A stretch of 64,000 nucleotides of DNA from Chitinophaga sp. 180180018-3. Lineage in GTDB: Bacteria; Bacteroidota; Bacteroidia; Chitinophagales; Chitinophagaceae. Made by a program: the position numbers and the translations under genes. The notes beneath the pieces are model-generated. The model saw only the letters and a program-made list of their open reading frames with translations, was not told the origin of the DNA and ran no database searches. The stretch lies in contig NZ_CP140772.1 of NCBI RefSeq assembly GCF_037893185.1, forward strand, positions 6,014,001 to 6,078,000, written 5' to 3'. This document shows, piece by piece, positions 7,275 through 16,900 of the stretch; the first letter of the stretch is position 1; each line of letters opens with the position of its first letter.

Positions 7275-9409
7275 CCCGATTCGATCATCTGTTAGCCAAA
7301 AGCGAACAACACGGAAAAATGACACTGATACAGCATCTGTACGATGTGGCATGTATTGCCGTGCGGATAGCTAAAAGCATGGGACTGGATGAGCATATTG
7401 CTTATAAGGGGGCAATTTTGCACGATATTGGCAAAGCTAGCGGGCAATTTCAAAAGACATTGAACAAGAACTTCCAACGCCCGCCAGGCTTTGTTTTCCG
7501 TCACGAAATAGCTTCCCTTTTCTTCCTTTCATTAATAGACGAACAAGACAGGCCTGCTGTGATAGACATGGTGGTGGCTCATCATAAATCTATTTACAAA
7601 GATGCAGGAGGCATGGGGTTGCTTGATCTAATGGACAACCTGGACGATTGCTTCGAACAACATGCTATCGGGTTCGACTCCTGGGTATCAGATGCGTTAG
7701 GCATCCTGGCATATTTTGGCTTCAATATCAGCCCCATAACGACAACTAAAGCCAAACAAAACTTTGAAACCGTAGTAGCTTGCTGCGAGGCTAAGAAGTA
7801 TGGTTACTCCAAATGGAAAGGATTATTGATCGCAGCAGACCATCTGGCCTCCGCTATGGATAGCGAAGTGTCCAAAATTGTGTCCCGGCTTTTTATCAAA
7901 CCCAACCTGATTTTCTATAACCGACGGGGTGAATTATATCCCTTATCGGTTATTCCCGGTGACGATCTCCGACGCCATACACTGGTAACAGCCCCTACCG
8001 GCGCTGGCAAAACCGATTTCCTGTTGAAACGCTGCAAAGGAAGAGTATTTTATACGCTACCCTTTCAGGCTTCCATCAACGCCATGTATGAGAGAATTAA
8101 ACAGGATTTGAAAAATACCAATGCGCAGGTGCATTTTTTACACGCATCATCAGCCCTTAGGATGGAAGGAAAAAGTCTGGAAGAAAAAATACTGCAACGG
8201 CATATTGGTGCTTCTGTTAAGGTCCTTACACCGCATCAAATGGCATCACTTGTTTTCGGAACCAAAGGATATGAAGCTCTGATCGCCGACCTAACAGGCT
8301 GCGATATCATCCTGGACGAGATACATACTTATTCAGAAACCATGCAGGCTATTGTACTGAAGATAGTGGAAATACTGTGTGCATTGGATTGCAGGGTACA
8401 TATCGGAACGGCTACAATGCCTGCTATTTTGTATAACCGTCTTTTACAGATCATGGGTGGAAAGGATCAGGTTTATGAAGTGACGTTACCTGACAATATA
8501 CTGGATACGTTCAATCGGCACATCATTCATAAAGTAGAACGCTTCGATGAACTGAAACAAATCATAGAAGATGCCATTGCATCAAAAAAGAAGATCTTAA
8601 TTGTCGCCAACAAAGTAGCCCGATCACAGGACCTCTACAACAAGTTGCGCGACCAATATCCACAGGTAAACAAGATGCTTATCCATAGCCGATTTAAAAG
8701 AACCAGGAGAGCAGCATTGGAAACGAAATTGAAAGAAGAATTTAATGATAACACCGAAGCCTGCATCGTCGTAGCTACCCAAGTGGTAGAAGTGAGCCTG
8801 GATATCAGCTTTGACCTGATGATTACGGATGCTGCCCCAATTGACGCCTTGATCCAAAGATTCGGAAGAATTAACAGGAAAAGATCGCTGGAGACCATCG
8901 GGCATTACAAACCTATATACGTCATAGCTCCGCCAGATAATGACAATGATGCAAAACCCTATCGGCTTGAAGTATTAAAGAGAAGTTATGAAGCATTGCC
9001 CAACGGAGAGGTATTGCAGGAAAAAAAATTGCAGCAACAGATTGATACGGTATATCCCGAGATCGAGTTTGTCAACATCGATTTAGATGCAGTTTTTGTA
9101 GAAGGTAAATGGCGCATAAAGGAGCTATGGCATCATCCCAAATCAGCCCTACTGGAAGTACTCGATATCGATTCCATTGCTTGTATTGAAGAATCAGAGC
9201 GGGCATTATATGAGTCGGCAGACTATGCTGTTCAGGCTGGTATGGAAATTCCCGTTTCTTACCGATCTATCGGTTTCAACCAGTTAGATCAGCTAAAAAC
9301 TGGTAGCAGGCCCTTTGTTATTCCATCTAAAGCATACGATATTGATGAAGGGTTCAGGTCTCAATTCGCTAAACCGGAATTTTACGATGCAACACTCAGA
9401 TTTCTATAA
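7271..9409 (+). CDS. cas3: Cas3 nuclease-helicase
   Basis: A 712-aa protein fusing an HD nuclease to a superfamily 2 helicase. HD residues visible are His22, His51-Asp52 with Lys55, His78, His104-His105 and Asp190. The helicase has Walker A TAPTGAGKT (about 240-248), DEIH (349-352), GTATMP (about 379-384), and the C-lobe motifs VVATQVVEVSLDISFD and ALIQRFGRINRK. Cas3 is recruited by target-bound Cascade to unwind and degrade DNA. All key residues are present, so it should be active. It overlaps cas5 by 4 bp and is followed 12 nt later by the cas8-like gene. Confidence 0.96.
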   Translation: MTRFDHLLAKSEQHGKMTLIQHLYDVACIAVRIAKSMGLDEHIAYKGAILHDIGKASGQFQKTLNKNFQRPPGFVFRHEIASLFFLSLIDEQDRPAVIDMVVAHHKSIYKDAGGMGLLDLMDNLDDCFEQHAIGFDSWVSDALGILAYFGFNISPITTTKAKQNFETVVACCEAKKYGYSKWKGLLIAADHLASAMDSEVSKIVSRLFIKPNLIFYNRRGELYPLSVIPGDDLRRHTLVTAPTGAGKTDFLLKRCKGRVFYTLPFQASINAMYERIKQDLKNTNAQVHFLHASSALRMEGKSLEEKILQRHIGASVKVLTPHQMASLVFGTKGYEALIADLTGCDIILDEIHTYSETMQAIVLKIVEILCALDCRVHIGTATMPAILYNRLLQIMGGKDQVYEVTLPDNILDTFNRHIIHKVERFDELKQIIEDAIASKKKILIVANKVARSQDLYNKLRDQYPQVNKMLIHSRFKRTRRAALETKLKEEFNDNTEACIVVATQVVEVSLDISFDLMITDAAPIDALIQRFGRINRKRSLETIGHYKPIYVIAPPDNDNDAKPYRLEVLKRSYEALPNGEVLQEKKLQQQIDTVYPEIEFVNIDLDAVFVEGKWRIKELWHHPKSALLEVLDIDSIACIEESERALYESADYAVQAGMEIPVSYRSIGFNQLDQLKTGSRPFVIPSKAYDIDEGFRSQFAKPEFYDATLRFL

Positions 9410-9421
9410 TCATATAAAATT

Positions 9422-10705
9422 ATGATAGCAGTTAATATTGGTAAAACATTTTTAAAAGTCTATAACGAAAAATACAACAGCGCTTATGGCGCCAAAGATT
9501 TCTTTGTAGAGAAATACTTTCCTTTGTTTTTTGATGAGGAGAAATATATGCAATGGGTCACCAACTCTCCATTTGTGCAAGGCATCAAAAAAGGAGCTCC
9601 CCCATCAGCTGTAGAAAGAAAGCAGAAGTTATCTGTACTGGTAGATAAAATTGCGAACAGTGCGGCCGATGCCAGTATTGCTATAGGTTTTCCTTCCCTG
9701 GACATGACTGCTACTACCTCCGGACAACTCACCAGCCTGGAGCTTCCTTTAAAAGAAGAGGACGCGTATTTGTCCTGGATCGGCAGCGGGCTTGGCATTG
9801 GCATACAGGGAGGACTGTCTATCTTCTTTAACAAACCGCAATTACTTTTAGACATTTTTGATGGATGGATGATTTACCGGAACTACCTCAATAAAACACC
9901 GCAATTAAGAGGTAATCAAATCAATACCTGGAACGGGCAATGGATAGCACATCGTTACGATTCTCGTCTTTATGACACACAGGATCCCACAGCCCAGTTT
10001 AATGGAATAAGTGCGACTAAAGACGGCGGATTAGAAGTAAACACGCAATCCTGGACCTCCATCCTGATTGGCATATGCCGTACTTTTCCCGATACACAGC
10101 TGACAGGCTATATATACAATCTGGGCCAGACTAATACAACAATTGGTTTTATTCCCTTCCGCTTACCGCAAATAATAAGACCGGTGGATCTTTACGAGAA
10201 ATATTTTGGCACATCGAAAAAAGCAGAAGTCGAGCAATTATTCGGTACCGCATTTGGTTTCACCAAAGCCTGCCAGATGGGCTCTATCGGGATCAATGCC
10301 ATGGAGCCAAAAGGCCTCCGGGATTTTATAGAAAAAGGGAAAATTCCGGTATACAATGAACAGGACGAAGAGAAGAAACTCAATTTCCATACATATCAAA
10401 TCTGGTTATTAGCTATGCTTAACAATGAACAACTTTGGGAAAGCGCGCAACAGTTTGCTGCGTCCCTGAATCAGTACGCCCTCAGCAGCGAGAAAGGGAA
10501 AAAGGACAAAACCAATCATGTAAAGGCTGTATTATCTTCCACAAGTCAGAAACAATTCCTGGATAACCTGACCATCGTTGTAGAAGACAATGGAGCGAAT
10601 ACTAATTATGAGGAAATGGCCAAGCTCATCCACATGATGCCCAAAGACAATGTTCCTTATTTCCTTACACTCATACGCTTCCATTTTGCCATCATCAGTA
10701 AATAA
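9422..10705 (+). CDS. Cas8-like large subunit (Csp2 type)
   Basis: A 427-aa protein starting MIAVNIGKTFLKVYNEKYN. I recognise no catalytic motif. Position between cas3 and the cas7-like gene, size and the recalled likeness to the Csp2 family (Cas8 of the PGING variant of type I systems) suggest the Cascade large subunit. That subunit reads the PAM and contacts Cas3. The subtype name is from memory of the families; a profile search for Csp2 would decide. Spacing to neighbours (12 and 18 nt) places it firmly in the operon. Confidence 0.75.
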   Translation: MIAVNIGKTFLKVYNEKYNSAYGAKDFFVEKYFPLFFDEEKYMQWVTNSPFVQGIKKGAPPSAVERKQKLSVLVDKIANSAADASIAIGFPSLDMTATTSGQLTSLELPLKEEDAYLSWIGSGLGIGIQGGLSIFFNKPQLLLDIFDGWMIYRNYLNKTPQLRGNQINTWNGQWIAHRYDSRLYDTQDPTAQFNGISATKDGGLEVNTQSWTSILIGICRTFPDTQLTGYIYNLGQTNTTIGFIPFRLPQIIRPVDLYEKYFGTSKKAEVEQLFGTAFGFTKACQMGSIGINAMEPKGLRDFIEKGKIPVYNEQDEEKKLNFHTYQIWLLAMLNNEQLWESAQQFAASLNQYALSSEKGKKDKTNHVKAVLSSTSQKQFLDNLTIVVEDNGANTNYEEMAKLIHMMPKDNVPYFLTLIRFHFAIISK

Positions 10706-10723
10706 TCATAAAAAAATAAAAAG

Positions 10724-11788
10724 ATGAATCCTTACATTTATTTAAGAGCATTAAAACACGCAGAGCATACGGTATTCGGCGTACAGGAAGGACAAAAAAC
10801 ATATTACGATGCACAGTTCGGACAATATTGTGCTTACTCCAGCGGTCAGCAGGTAAAACGCTCCGTTCTGGAAGACCTTACTGCCAACCTGAATGTCCCA
10901 ATGGCGCCGGTAACATTTAACTACAATGTTACTAAAGATAAGCAACTGGAAAATAAAGAACCCTGGTCGCCCTGTGATCCAAACTATATCGATCAGTTAA
11001 TCGGAGGCTGGATGCGAGCTGGAGATGGCATTACCGTTAAAAGACGTAGTCCTTTATCAATATCCGCCATGCGGCCTTTGCATCCGTTGTTATCAGGAAC
11101 GGTGAAAGAAAATCTCACCTTCGATAGAAGTAATCGGCCGGATAATAATCCCGTGAATGTACGGATGGCAGGTAGCGATAAGCTGCTAACCGAAGAAGAA
11201 ATTGAAGCTTATCTTACCACCAATAACCGTACCCTACCCCGTCGCAACTGGATCCCGGATAATAGAAGAGCACAAGGCCTTTTTGTATATGATATAGCCA
11301 TTGATTTAAGAACACTCTTTTCGGTATCGACTAACCAGCATGAACCGGAATTAAGCAAAGAAAAGATCCAGGAACTAAAAACCAAAGGTTGGATAGAAGG
11401 CGAGAATACATTTGGTAAATGCCTGATCATGCCCAAAGCCGAAAGGGAAAAAGTAATCCCGGCATTAGCCAATGCTCTGCTAAACTGGCGTATCACCTCT
11501 AATCAGGCACGTACATTCAGTTTAATGGAAACACTTGCCGTAGCCATCAGCGATAATGCCAGTACGCTTACCGGTGCCATACGTGCTAAGCTAATTGACG
11601 ATGGTGACAGACCGAAAGCCAAACCAATCATCGATGAGACTGCCGGTGCAGATTTGTTCATAACACTACCTTGTTCTGGTTACATAGCCACCGTTAATGA
11701 AAGCGCTGATGCACTCGTTAAAGCCGGGGAAAAGTTGGCTTCAATGATGAATGCTTTCGATTACGAGAATCAAATATTGAAAGCCTGA
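10724..11788 (+). CDS. Cas7-like backbone subunit (Csp1 type)
   Basis: A 354-aa protein with an N-terminus (MNPYIYLRALKHAEHTVFGV) and a central RPLHPLLSGTVKENLTFDRS region that fit, from memory, the Csp1/Cas7 family of Bacteroidota type I systems. Cas7 copies form the crRNA-binding backbone of Cascade. The C-terminal half contains an acidic/basic segment (about 215-290) and ends in ALVKAGEKLASMMNAF. Gene order (after the Cas8-like subunit, before cas4) supports this call. It is followed 37 nt later by cas4. Confidence 0.78.
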   Translation: MNPYIYLRALKHAEHTVFGVQEGQKTYYDAQFGQYCAYSSGQQVKRSVLEDLTANLNVPMAPVTFNYNVTKDKQLENKEPWSPCDPNYIDQLIGGWMRAGDGITVKRRSPLSISAMRPLHPLLSGTVKENLTFDRSNRPDNNPVNVRMAGSDKLLTEEEIEAYLTTNNRTLPRRNWIPDNRRAQGLFVYDIAIDLRTLFSVSTNQHEPELSKEKIQELKTKGWIEGENTFGKCLIMPKAEREKVIPALANALLNWRITSNQARTFSLMETLAVAISDNASTLTGAIRAKLIDDGDRPKAKPIIDETAGADLFITLPCSGYIATVNESADALVKAGEKLASMMNAFDYENQILKA

Positions 11789-11825
11789 TATTTCTCCAAC
11801 TATTCGAAACGCTGATATGTAAATT

Positions 11826-12356
11826 ATGCAACTCACCGCCACCCACATCAACTACTATCATGTATGCCATCGAAAGTTATGGTTATTTTCCAATGGGATC
11901 AACATGGAACATACTTCTGATATAGTATATGATGGCAAACTGCTGCATGAGACAAGTTATCCGCAAAGAGCAGAGAAATATACGGAAATCGATATATCAG
12001 CCATGGTTGCTGATGACATTCAGCTTACCGGCAAGATTGACTTTTACGACGCAAAAGAAAGGACCATCCATGAAACCAAGCGTAGTGACAAGATAGAAGA
12101 AGCCCATGAATGGCAGGCGAAATACTATATATGGTTATTGGAACTAAACAGTGTAACCGGCGTACATGCCATTCTGGAATACCCCCGGCTCCGGCAAACT
12201 GATGAAGTCTGGCTATCTGAAACCGATAAAATTCATTTACAAGAAGTAATTAATAAAATTACTTCCTTACAAAAAAATGAAGTGTGCCCGCCAAAAATCA
12301 ATAGTAAGATATGTAAAAGCTGCAGTTACTATGATCTGTGTTATGTGGAAGAATAA
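11826..12356 (+). CDS. cas4: Cas4 Fe-S exonuclease for spacer processing
   Basis: A 176-aa RecB-like nuclease. The four cluster cysteines are visible: Cys14 near the N-terminus and Cys163, Cys166 and Cys172 at the end (ICKSCSYYDLC). Nuclease residues are His41, Asp72 (GKIDFYD), Glu83-x-Lys85 (HETKRSD) and Gln97/Tyr100 (EWQAKYY). Cas4 trims prespacers and checks the PAM together with Cas1-Cas2. A 135-nt AT-rich gap follows before cas1, so cas1-cas2 may also have their own promoter. Confidence 0.94.
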   Translation: MQLTATHINYYHVCHRKLWLFSNGINMEHTSDIVYDGKLLHETSYPQRAEKYTEIDISAMVADDIQLTGKIDFYDAKERTIHETKRSDKIEEAHEWQAKYYIWLLELNSVTGVHAILEYPRLRQTDEVWLSETDKIHLQEVINKITSLQKNEVCPPKINSKICKSCSYYDLCYVEE

Positions 12357-12491
12357 GCAAACGCTTAAACAGAAAATCATCATGCTAAAAAAAACGAATA
12401 AATATTATTGAAAAGTAATATTAACAATACGCATCAATCTATATTTAATACGGAACATTAGTAAATATGTTCAACCAGGATATAATAAGAC

Positions 12492-13496
12492 ATGAAAAGA
12501 TCCTACTACCTTTTTAACCCCGGCCGCATGAGCCGTAAAGACAACACCCTCAAGTTCACACCACTGGATGAAGTAGGCAATGAAGGTACACCGAAGTACA
12601 TCCCAGTAGAAAGTGTGGACAATCTGTACACCTTTGGCGCGCTGGACGCCAACAGCGCTTTATATAACTTTTTGGGCAAAGAACAAATCAGTGTACACTT
12701 CTTTGATTACTACGAACACTATACCGGTAGCTTTATGCCCAAGGATTATTTGCTGAGTGGGAAAGTACTAATTGCCCAAACAGAGATATATTCCAAACCA
12801 AAGAAGCGAATCCTTATAGCACAAAAATTTATCGAGGGAGCAGCTTTCAATATGGTCAAAAACCTTCGCTACTATAACAATCGCGCAAGAGCTACTGTTG
12901 CACAAATTGATAAGATAGAAGTGCTGGCTGCACAAATCGCTTTAGTGCCCGATATAGAAACCCTGATGGGTGTAGAAGGCAATATCCGCATGACCTATTA
13001 TGAAGCTTTTGATCTGATCATCAACGATTATGAAATGGGGAATCGCACCAAACAACCGCCCAATAACGAAGTTAATGCGATGGTATCTTTTGTTAACAGC
13101 ATGTGTTACACGCTCTGCTTGGATATGATCTATCATACACAACTGAATCCGACCATCAGCTTTTTACACCAGCCTGGCTACCGTCGTTACTCACTGGCTT
13201 TAGATCTGGCGGAGGTATTCAAACCAATATTGGCCGATCGACTGATCTTTGCCTTGTTGAATAAAAAGATGATTCAGAAAAACGATTTCGATCATAACCT
13301 GAACAGCTGCCTGCTCAAAGATAGTGGCCGGAAAAAAGTAGTAAAAGCCTGGGATGAAAAATTGAGCGAAACCATCAGGCATCGCTCACTTGGGAGAAAT
13401 GTAAGCTACAGACACCTGGTAAAACTGGAATGCTACAAATTAGTGAAACATGTGCTGGGTATAGAATCATACAAGCCATTTAAAGCATGGTGGTAA
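12492..13496 (+). CDS. cas1: Cas1 integrase
   Basis: A 334-aa Cas1 of the type I-B group. The N-terminal beta domain begins MKRSYYLFNPGRMSRKDNTL, and the motif HFFDYYEHYTGSF lies near 69-81. In the helical catalytic domain the metal ligands are Glu162 (VEGNIRMTYY), His226 (FLHQPGYRRYS) and Glu241 (DLAEVFKP). Cas1 with Cas2 inserts new spacers at the leader-side repeat. All ligands are present. The gene is 10 nt upstream of cas2. Confidence 0.96.
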   Translation: MKRSYYLFNPGRMSRKDNTLKFTPLDEVGNEGTPKYIPVESVDNLYTFGALDANSALYNFLGKEQISVHFFDYYEHYTGSFMPKDYLLSGKVLIAQTEIYSKPKKRILIAQKFIEGAAFNMVKNLRYYNNRARATVAQIDKIEVLAAQIALVPDIETLMGVEGNIRMTYYEAFDLIINDYEMGNRTKQPPNNEVNAMVSFVNSMCYTLCLDMIYHTQLNPTISFLHQPGYRRYSLALDLAEVFKPILADRLIFALLNKKMIQKNDFDHNLNSCLLKDSGRKKVVKAWDEKLSETIRHRSLGRNVSYRHLVKLECYKLVKHVLGIESYKPFKAWW

Positions 13497-13506
13497 ATCC
13501 TGGACG

Positions 13507-13770
13507 ATGTATATAATATTGGTGTATGATATAGAAGAAAAGCGGGTAGGTAAAATGCTGAAATTATGCCGGCAATACCTGAATTGGATACAGAACAGCG
13601 TATTTGAAGGCGAGCTGACAGAAGTAAAATTAAAAGAGTTACTACAAAAAGCTAAAGGCATCATGGATACGGATGCAGATAGCATTATTGTATTCAAAAG
13701 CAGGCAGGAGAAGTGGTTGGAAAAGCAGGTATTAGGTAAAGAAAAAAACGAGATCGACAACATTTTGTAG
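13507..13770 (+). CDS. cas2: Cas2, integrase partner
   Basis: An 87-aa ferredoxin-like protein with the Cas2 start MYIILVYDIEEKRVGKML. The conserved Asp8 ends the first strand and NSVFEGELTE is the second-strand motif. Cas2 dimers hold two Cas1 dimers and measure spacer length. It ends the cas operon, 206 bp before the first repeat, with a terminator and a likely array promoter in between. Confidence 0.95.
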   Translation: MYIILVYDIEEKRVGKMLKLCRQYLNWIQNSVFEGELTEVKLKELLQKAKGIMDTDADSIIVFKSRQEKWLEKQVLGKEKNEIDNIL

Positions 13771-13858
13771 TTGTCGAAGAGGTTTTCTGAAGATTTACCG
13801 AAGCCAGAAGGTTCTTTGACATAGTGGGAAAGTATTGAAAACAGGGGATAAATCCGTG

Positions 13859-13908
13859 TTGTCGATGCACGGGGGAAATCTTATGATTGTGCATTGACGA
13901 CTTTTTTT
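13859..13908 (+). terminator. Rho-independent terminator after cas2
   Basis: A 12-bp stem with two wobble pairs (TTGTCGATGCAC with GTGCATTGACGA) encloses an 18-nt loop and is followed by C and seven T residues. It should end the cas transcript before the array. Confidence 0.65.
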
Positions 13909-13934
13909 GATAAAAATAGTGAGTTTTATCTTCG
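13906..13934 (+). promoter_or_regulatory. Candidate pre-crRNA promoter in the CRISPR leader
   Basis: TTTG at 13906-13909 and TATCTTCG at 13927-13934 (7 of 8 to TAnnTTTG) are 17 nt apart. They lie directly after the cas2 terminator and about 40 bp before the first repeat. The leader is on this side, because repeats are perfect here and decay at the far end. Confidence 0.5.
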
Positions 13935-13976
13935 TATAGCCTTAATAACAGGCTTTTTTTGTCGTCAGTCCGACGG

Positions 13977-16900
13977 CTTGTAATTGGACTATTATAGAAT
14001 GGAAAGTCCCAGCAGCCGAAGTGGACTGGTCGGAAGAATGGGCTTGTAATTGGACTATTATAGAATGGAAAGTTAACTCCAACCGCTGTTACTAAGTAAG
14101 TGGCAGTTCTTGTAATTGGACTATTATAGAATGGAAAGAAAAAGGAATGAATCAAGTAAGATTATTCTCGCACGCTTGTAATTGGACTATTATAGAATGG
14201 AAAGGGCAAAAGTAACTCCATGTGTGTTTATTGGTAAGGCTTGTAATTGGACTATTATAGAATGGAAAGCCAACAGAATCCGGTAGGGAGGCGGCAGGGA
14301 ATGTACTTGTAATTGGACTATTATAGAATGGAAAGAAGTCTCGTAAATAATTTAACATCATATCCAGACTGCTTGTAATTGGACTATTATAGAATGGAAA
14401 GATATGGATAATGGGTTTTATACGTACCGTGTCACTGCTTGTAATTGGACTATTATAGAATGGAAAGCTGGTAGCCTTTCTTTTCATTTGTCTGTTCGTA
14501 TCCTTGTAATTGGACTATTATAGAATGGAAAGCTAACTATTCAGCCAACAGAGCCCATAGGCTTCTCGTCTTGTAATTGGACTATTATAGAATGGAAAGA
14601 TGAAAACAATAACAGAATTAAAAGCAGAATTAAAGCTTGTAATTGGACTATTATAGAATGGAAAGGAATAGACAATGTTGATCGTATCCAGCTGCTAATG
14701 GCTTGTAATTGGACTATTATAGAATGGAAAGATAACTATGCCCAACCGGATTTCAAATTTGTGGCAGCTTGTAATTGGACTATTATAGAATGGAAAGGAT
14801 AGAGGTGGAGCGCAAGTGGACAGAACACGGCGCTTGTAATTGGACTATTATAGAATGGAAAGTTTTGCAGATGAGGGTATATTCATTGCATCTGAAATTA
14901 CTTGTAATTGGACTATTATAGAATGGAAAGCCGGTAACTCCGCGCACGCTTCAACCACCGGGGACTCCTTGTAATTGGACTATTATAGAATGGAAAGCAG
15001 AAGATCCGGGATAAGATAGAGGGATTGCGCTGGCTTGTAATTGGACTATTATAGAATGGAAAGATATAATGTTAATCATTATCCTGGGTACCGTAATAGC
15101 TTGTAATTGGACTATTATAGAATGGAAAGGCACTAGGAGCAATTGCAGCAGCGGCGGCTATTGTTCTTGTAATTGGACTATTATAGAATGGAAAGGAAAG
15201 TAATGGAAGTGGGAATTGGTAAACATTACACCTTGTAATTGGACTATTATAGAATGGAAAGTAATTTTCCATTTGGTACCACATCGGGAATTGATCACTT
15301 GTAATTGGACTATTATAGAATGGAAAGCCGATTTAATGGCTGTTTCAATCTCCTGCGAGGCATTCTTGTAATTGGACTATTATAGAATGGAAAGTGGCAG
15401 GCCCTAATCAAATAGTTGCTACGTCCGACCTTGTAATTGGACTATTATAGAATGGAAAGCGATCTACATTGTCGAAGGCGGCAATCGCTATTTTCCTTGT
15501 AATTGGACTATTATAGAATGGAAAGCCGGTTACTACGCGCACGCTTCAACCACCGGTAACTACTTGTAATTGGACTATTATAGAATGGAAAGACCCCTTG
15601 CCACCAGCAGACACGAAAGCAGTATATACTTGTAATTGGACTATTATAGAATGGAAAGTGAGCAGACAACCGATACCGTGCGTATGCGCGTAGACTTGTA
15701 ATTGGACTATTATAGAATGGAAAGCTGCATTTGGTGGCATGATATCCTAAACATGAATCGCTTGTAATTGGACTATTATAGAATGGAAAGGCGTTAAAAC
15801 GATCAACATCCACCAATCCGGAAGGACTTGTAATTGGACTATTATAGAATGGAAAGCCGGTTACTCCGCGAACGCTTCAACCACCGGGGAACTTGTAATT
15901 GGACTATTATAGAATGGAAAGTGTTTCGATCCCTGGGTATCTTCCTGCCAGTTTCTGCTTGTAATTGGACTATTATAGAATGGAAAGCTATTTTGTATCT
16001 TTTATATCTATTTCTGTAAATGTCTTGTAATTGGACTATTATAGAATGGAAAGGTAGTTTCAATTACCAGTGTGCAATTCAAACCCTGCTTGTAATTGGA
16101 CTATTATAGAATGGAAAGAGATTTATGGCGATATTCAAACGGCAAAATCGATCACTTGTAATTGGACTATTATAGAATGGAAAGTGAATACTCAATCACT
16201 ATATAATATTCGTCAAGATCCTTGTAATTGGACTATTATAGAATGGAAAGTCCATCAGTACTGTTATTGTGAACAAGGCTACTACCTTGTAATTGGACTA
16301 TTATAGAATGGAAAGCCGGTTACTCCGCGCACGCTTCAACCACCGGGGAATCCTTGTAATTGGACTATTATAGAATGGAAAGATAAGGATGAATCGGAAA
16401 CACATCATCATCCATTAACTTGTAATTGGACTATTATAGAATGGAAAGATAAAAAGAGGATTGGGGAGGCATTGAAAGCTGGTGCTTGTAATTGGACTAT
16501 TATAGAATGGAAAGGAAACTCGCGTTTCCAATACTATAGCGCCACCCGACTTGTAATTGGACTATTATAGAATGGAAAGCGAGTAAATAGTTTATATCTC
16601 CCTTTATATGATAATCTTGTAATTGGACTATTATAGAATGGAAAGCTGATTGTATCTTTTGCCCTGTGCCTTACACCATTCCTTGTAATTGGACTATTAT
16701 AGAATGGAAAGCAGGTTTTGATGGCCTGAAGGATATCTTCAGTAGTTCTTGTAATTGGACTATTATAGAATGGAAAGCCGTTACATGTGATCCATGAGCA
16801 CACAACCGATACCTTGTAATTGGACTATTATAGAATGGAAAGCGTTCGTAGACGGTAAGATCGCTGAACACCTCCTTCTTGTAATTGGACTATTATAGAA

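Noticed and set aside
13771..13976. tracrRNA-like or type II/V CRISPR element
   Set aside because: No anti-repeat sequence and no cas9/cas12 gene; the system is type I with cas3.
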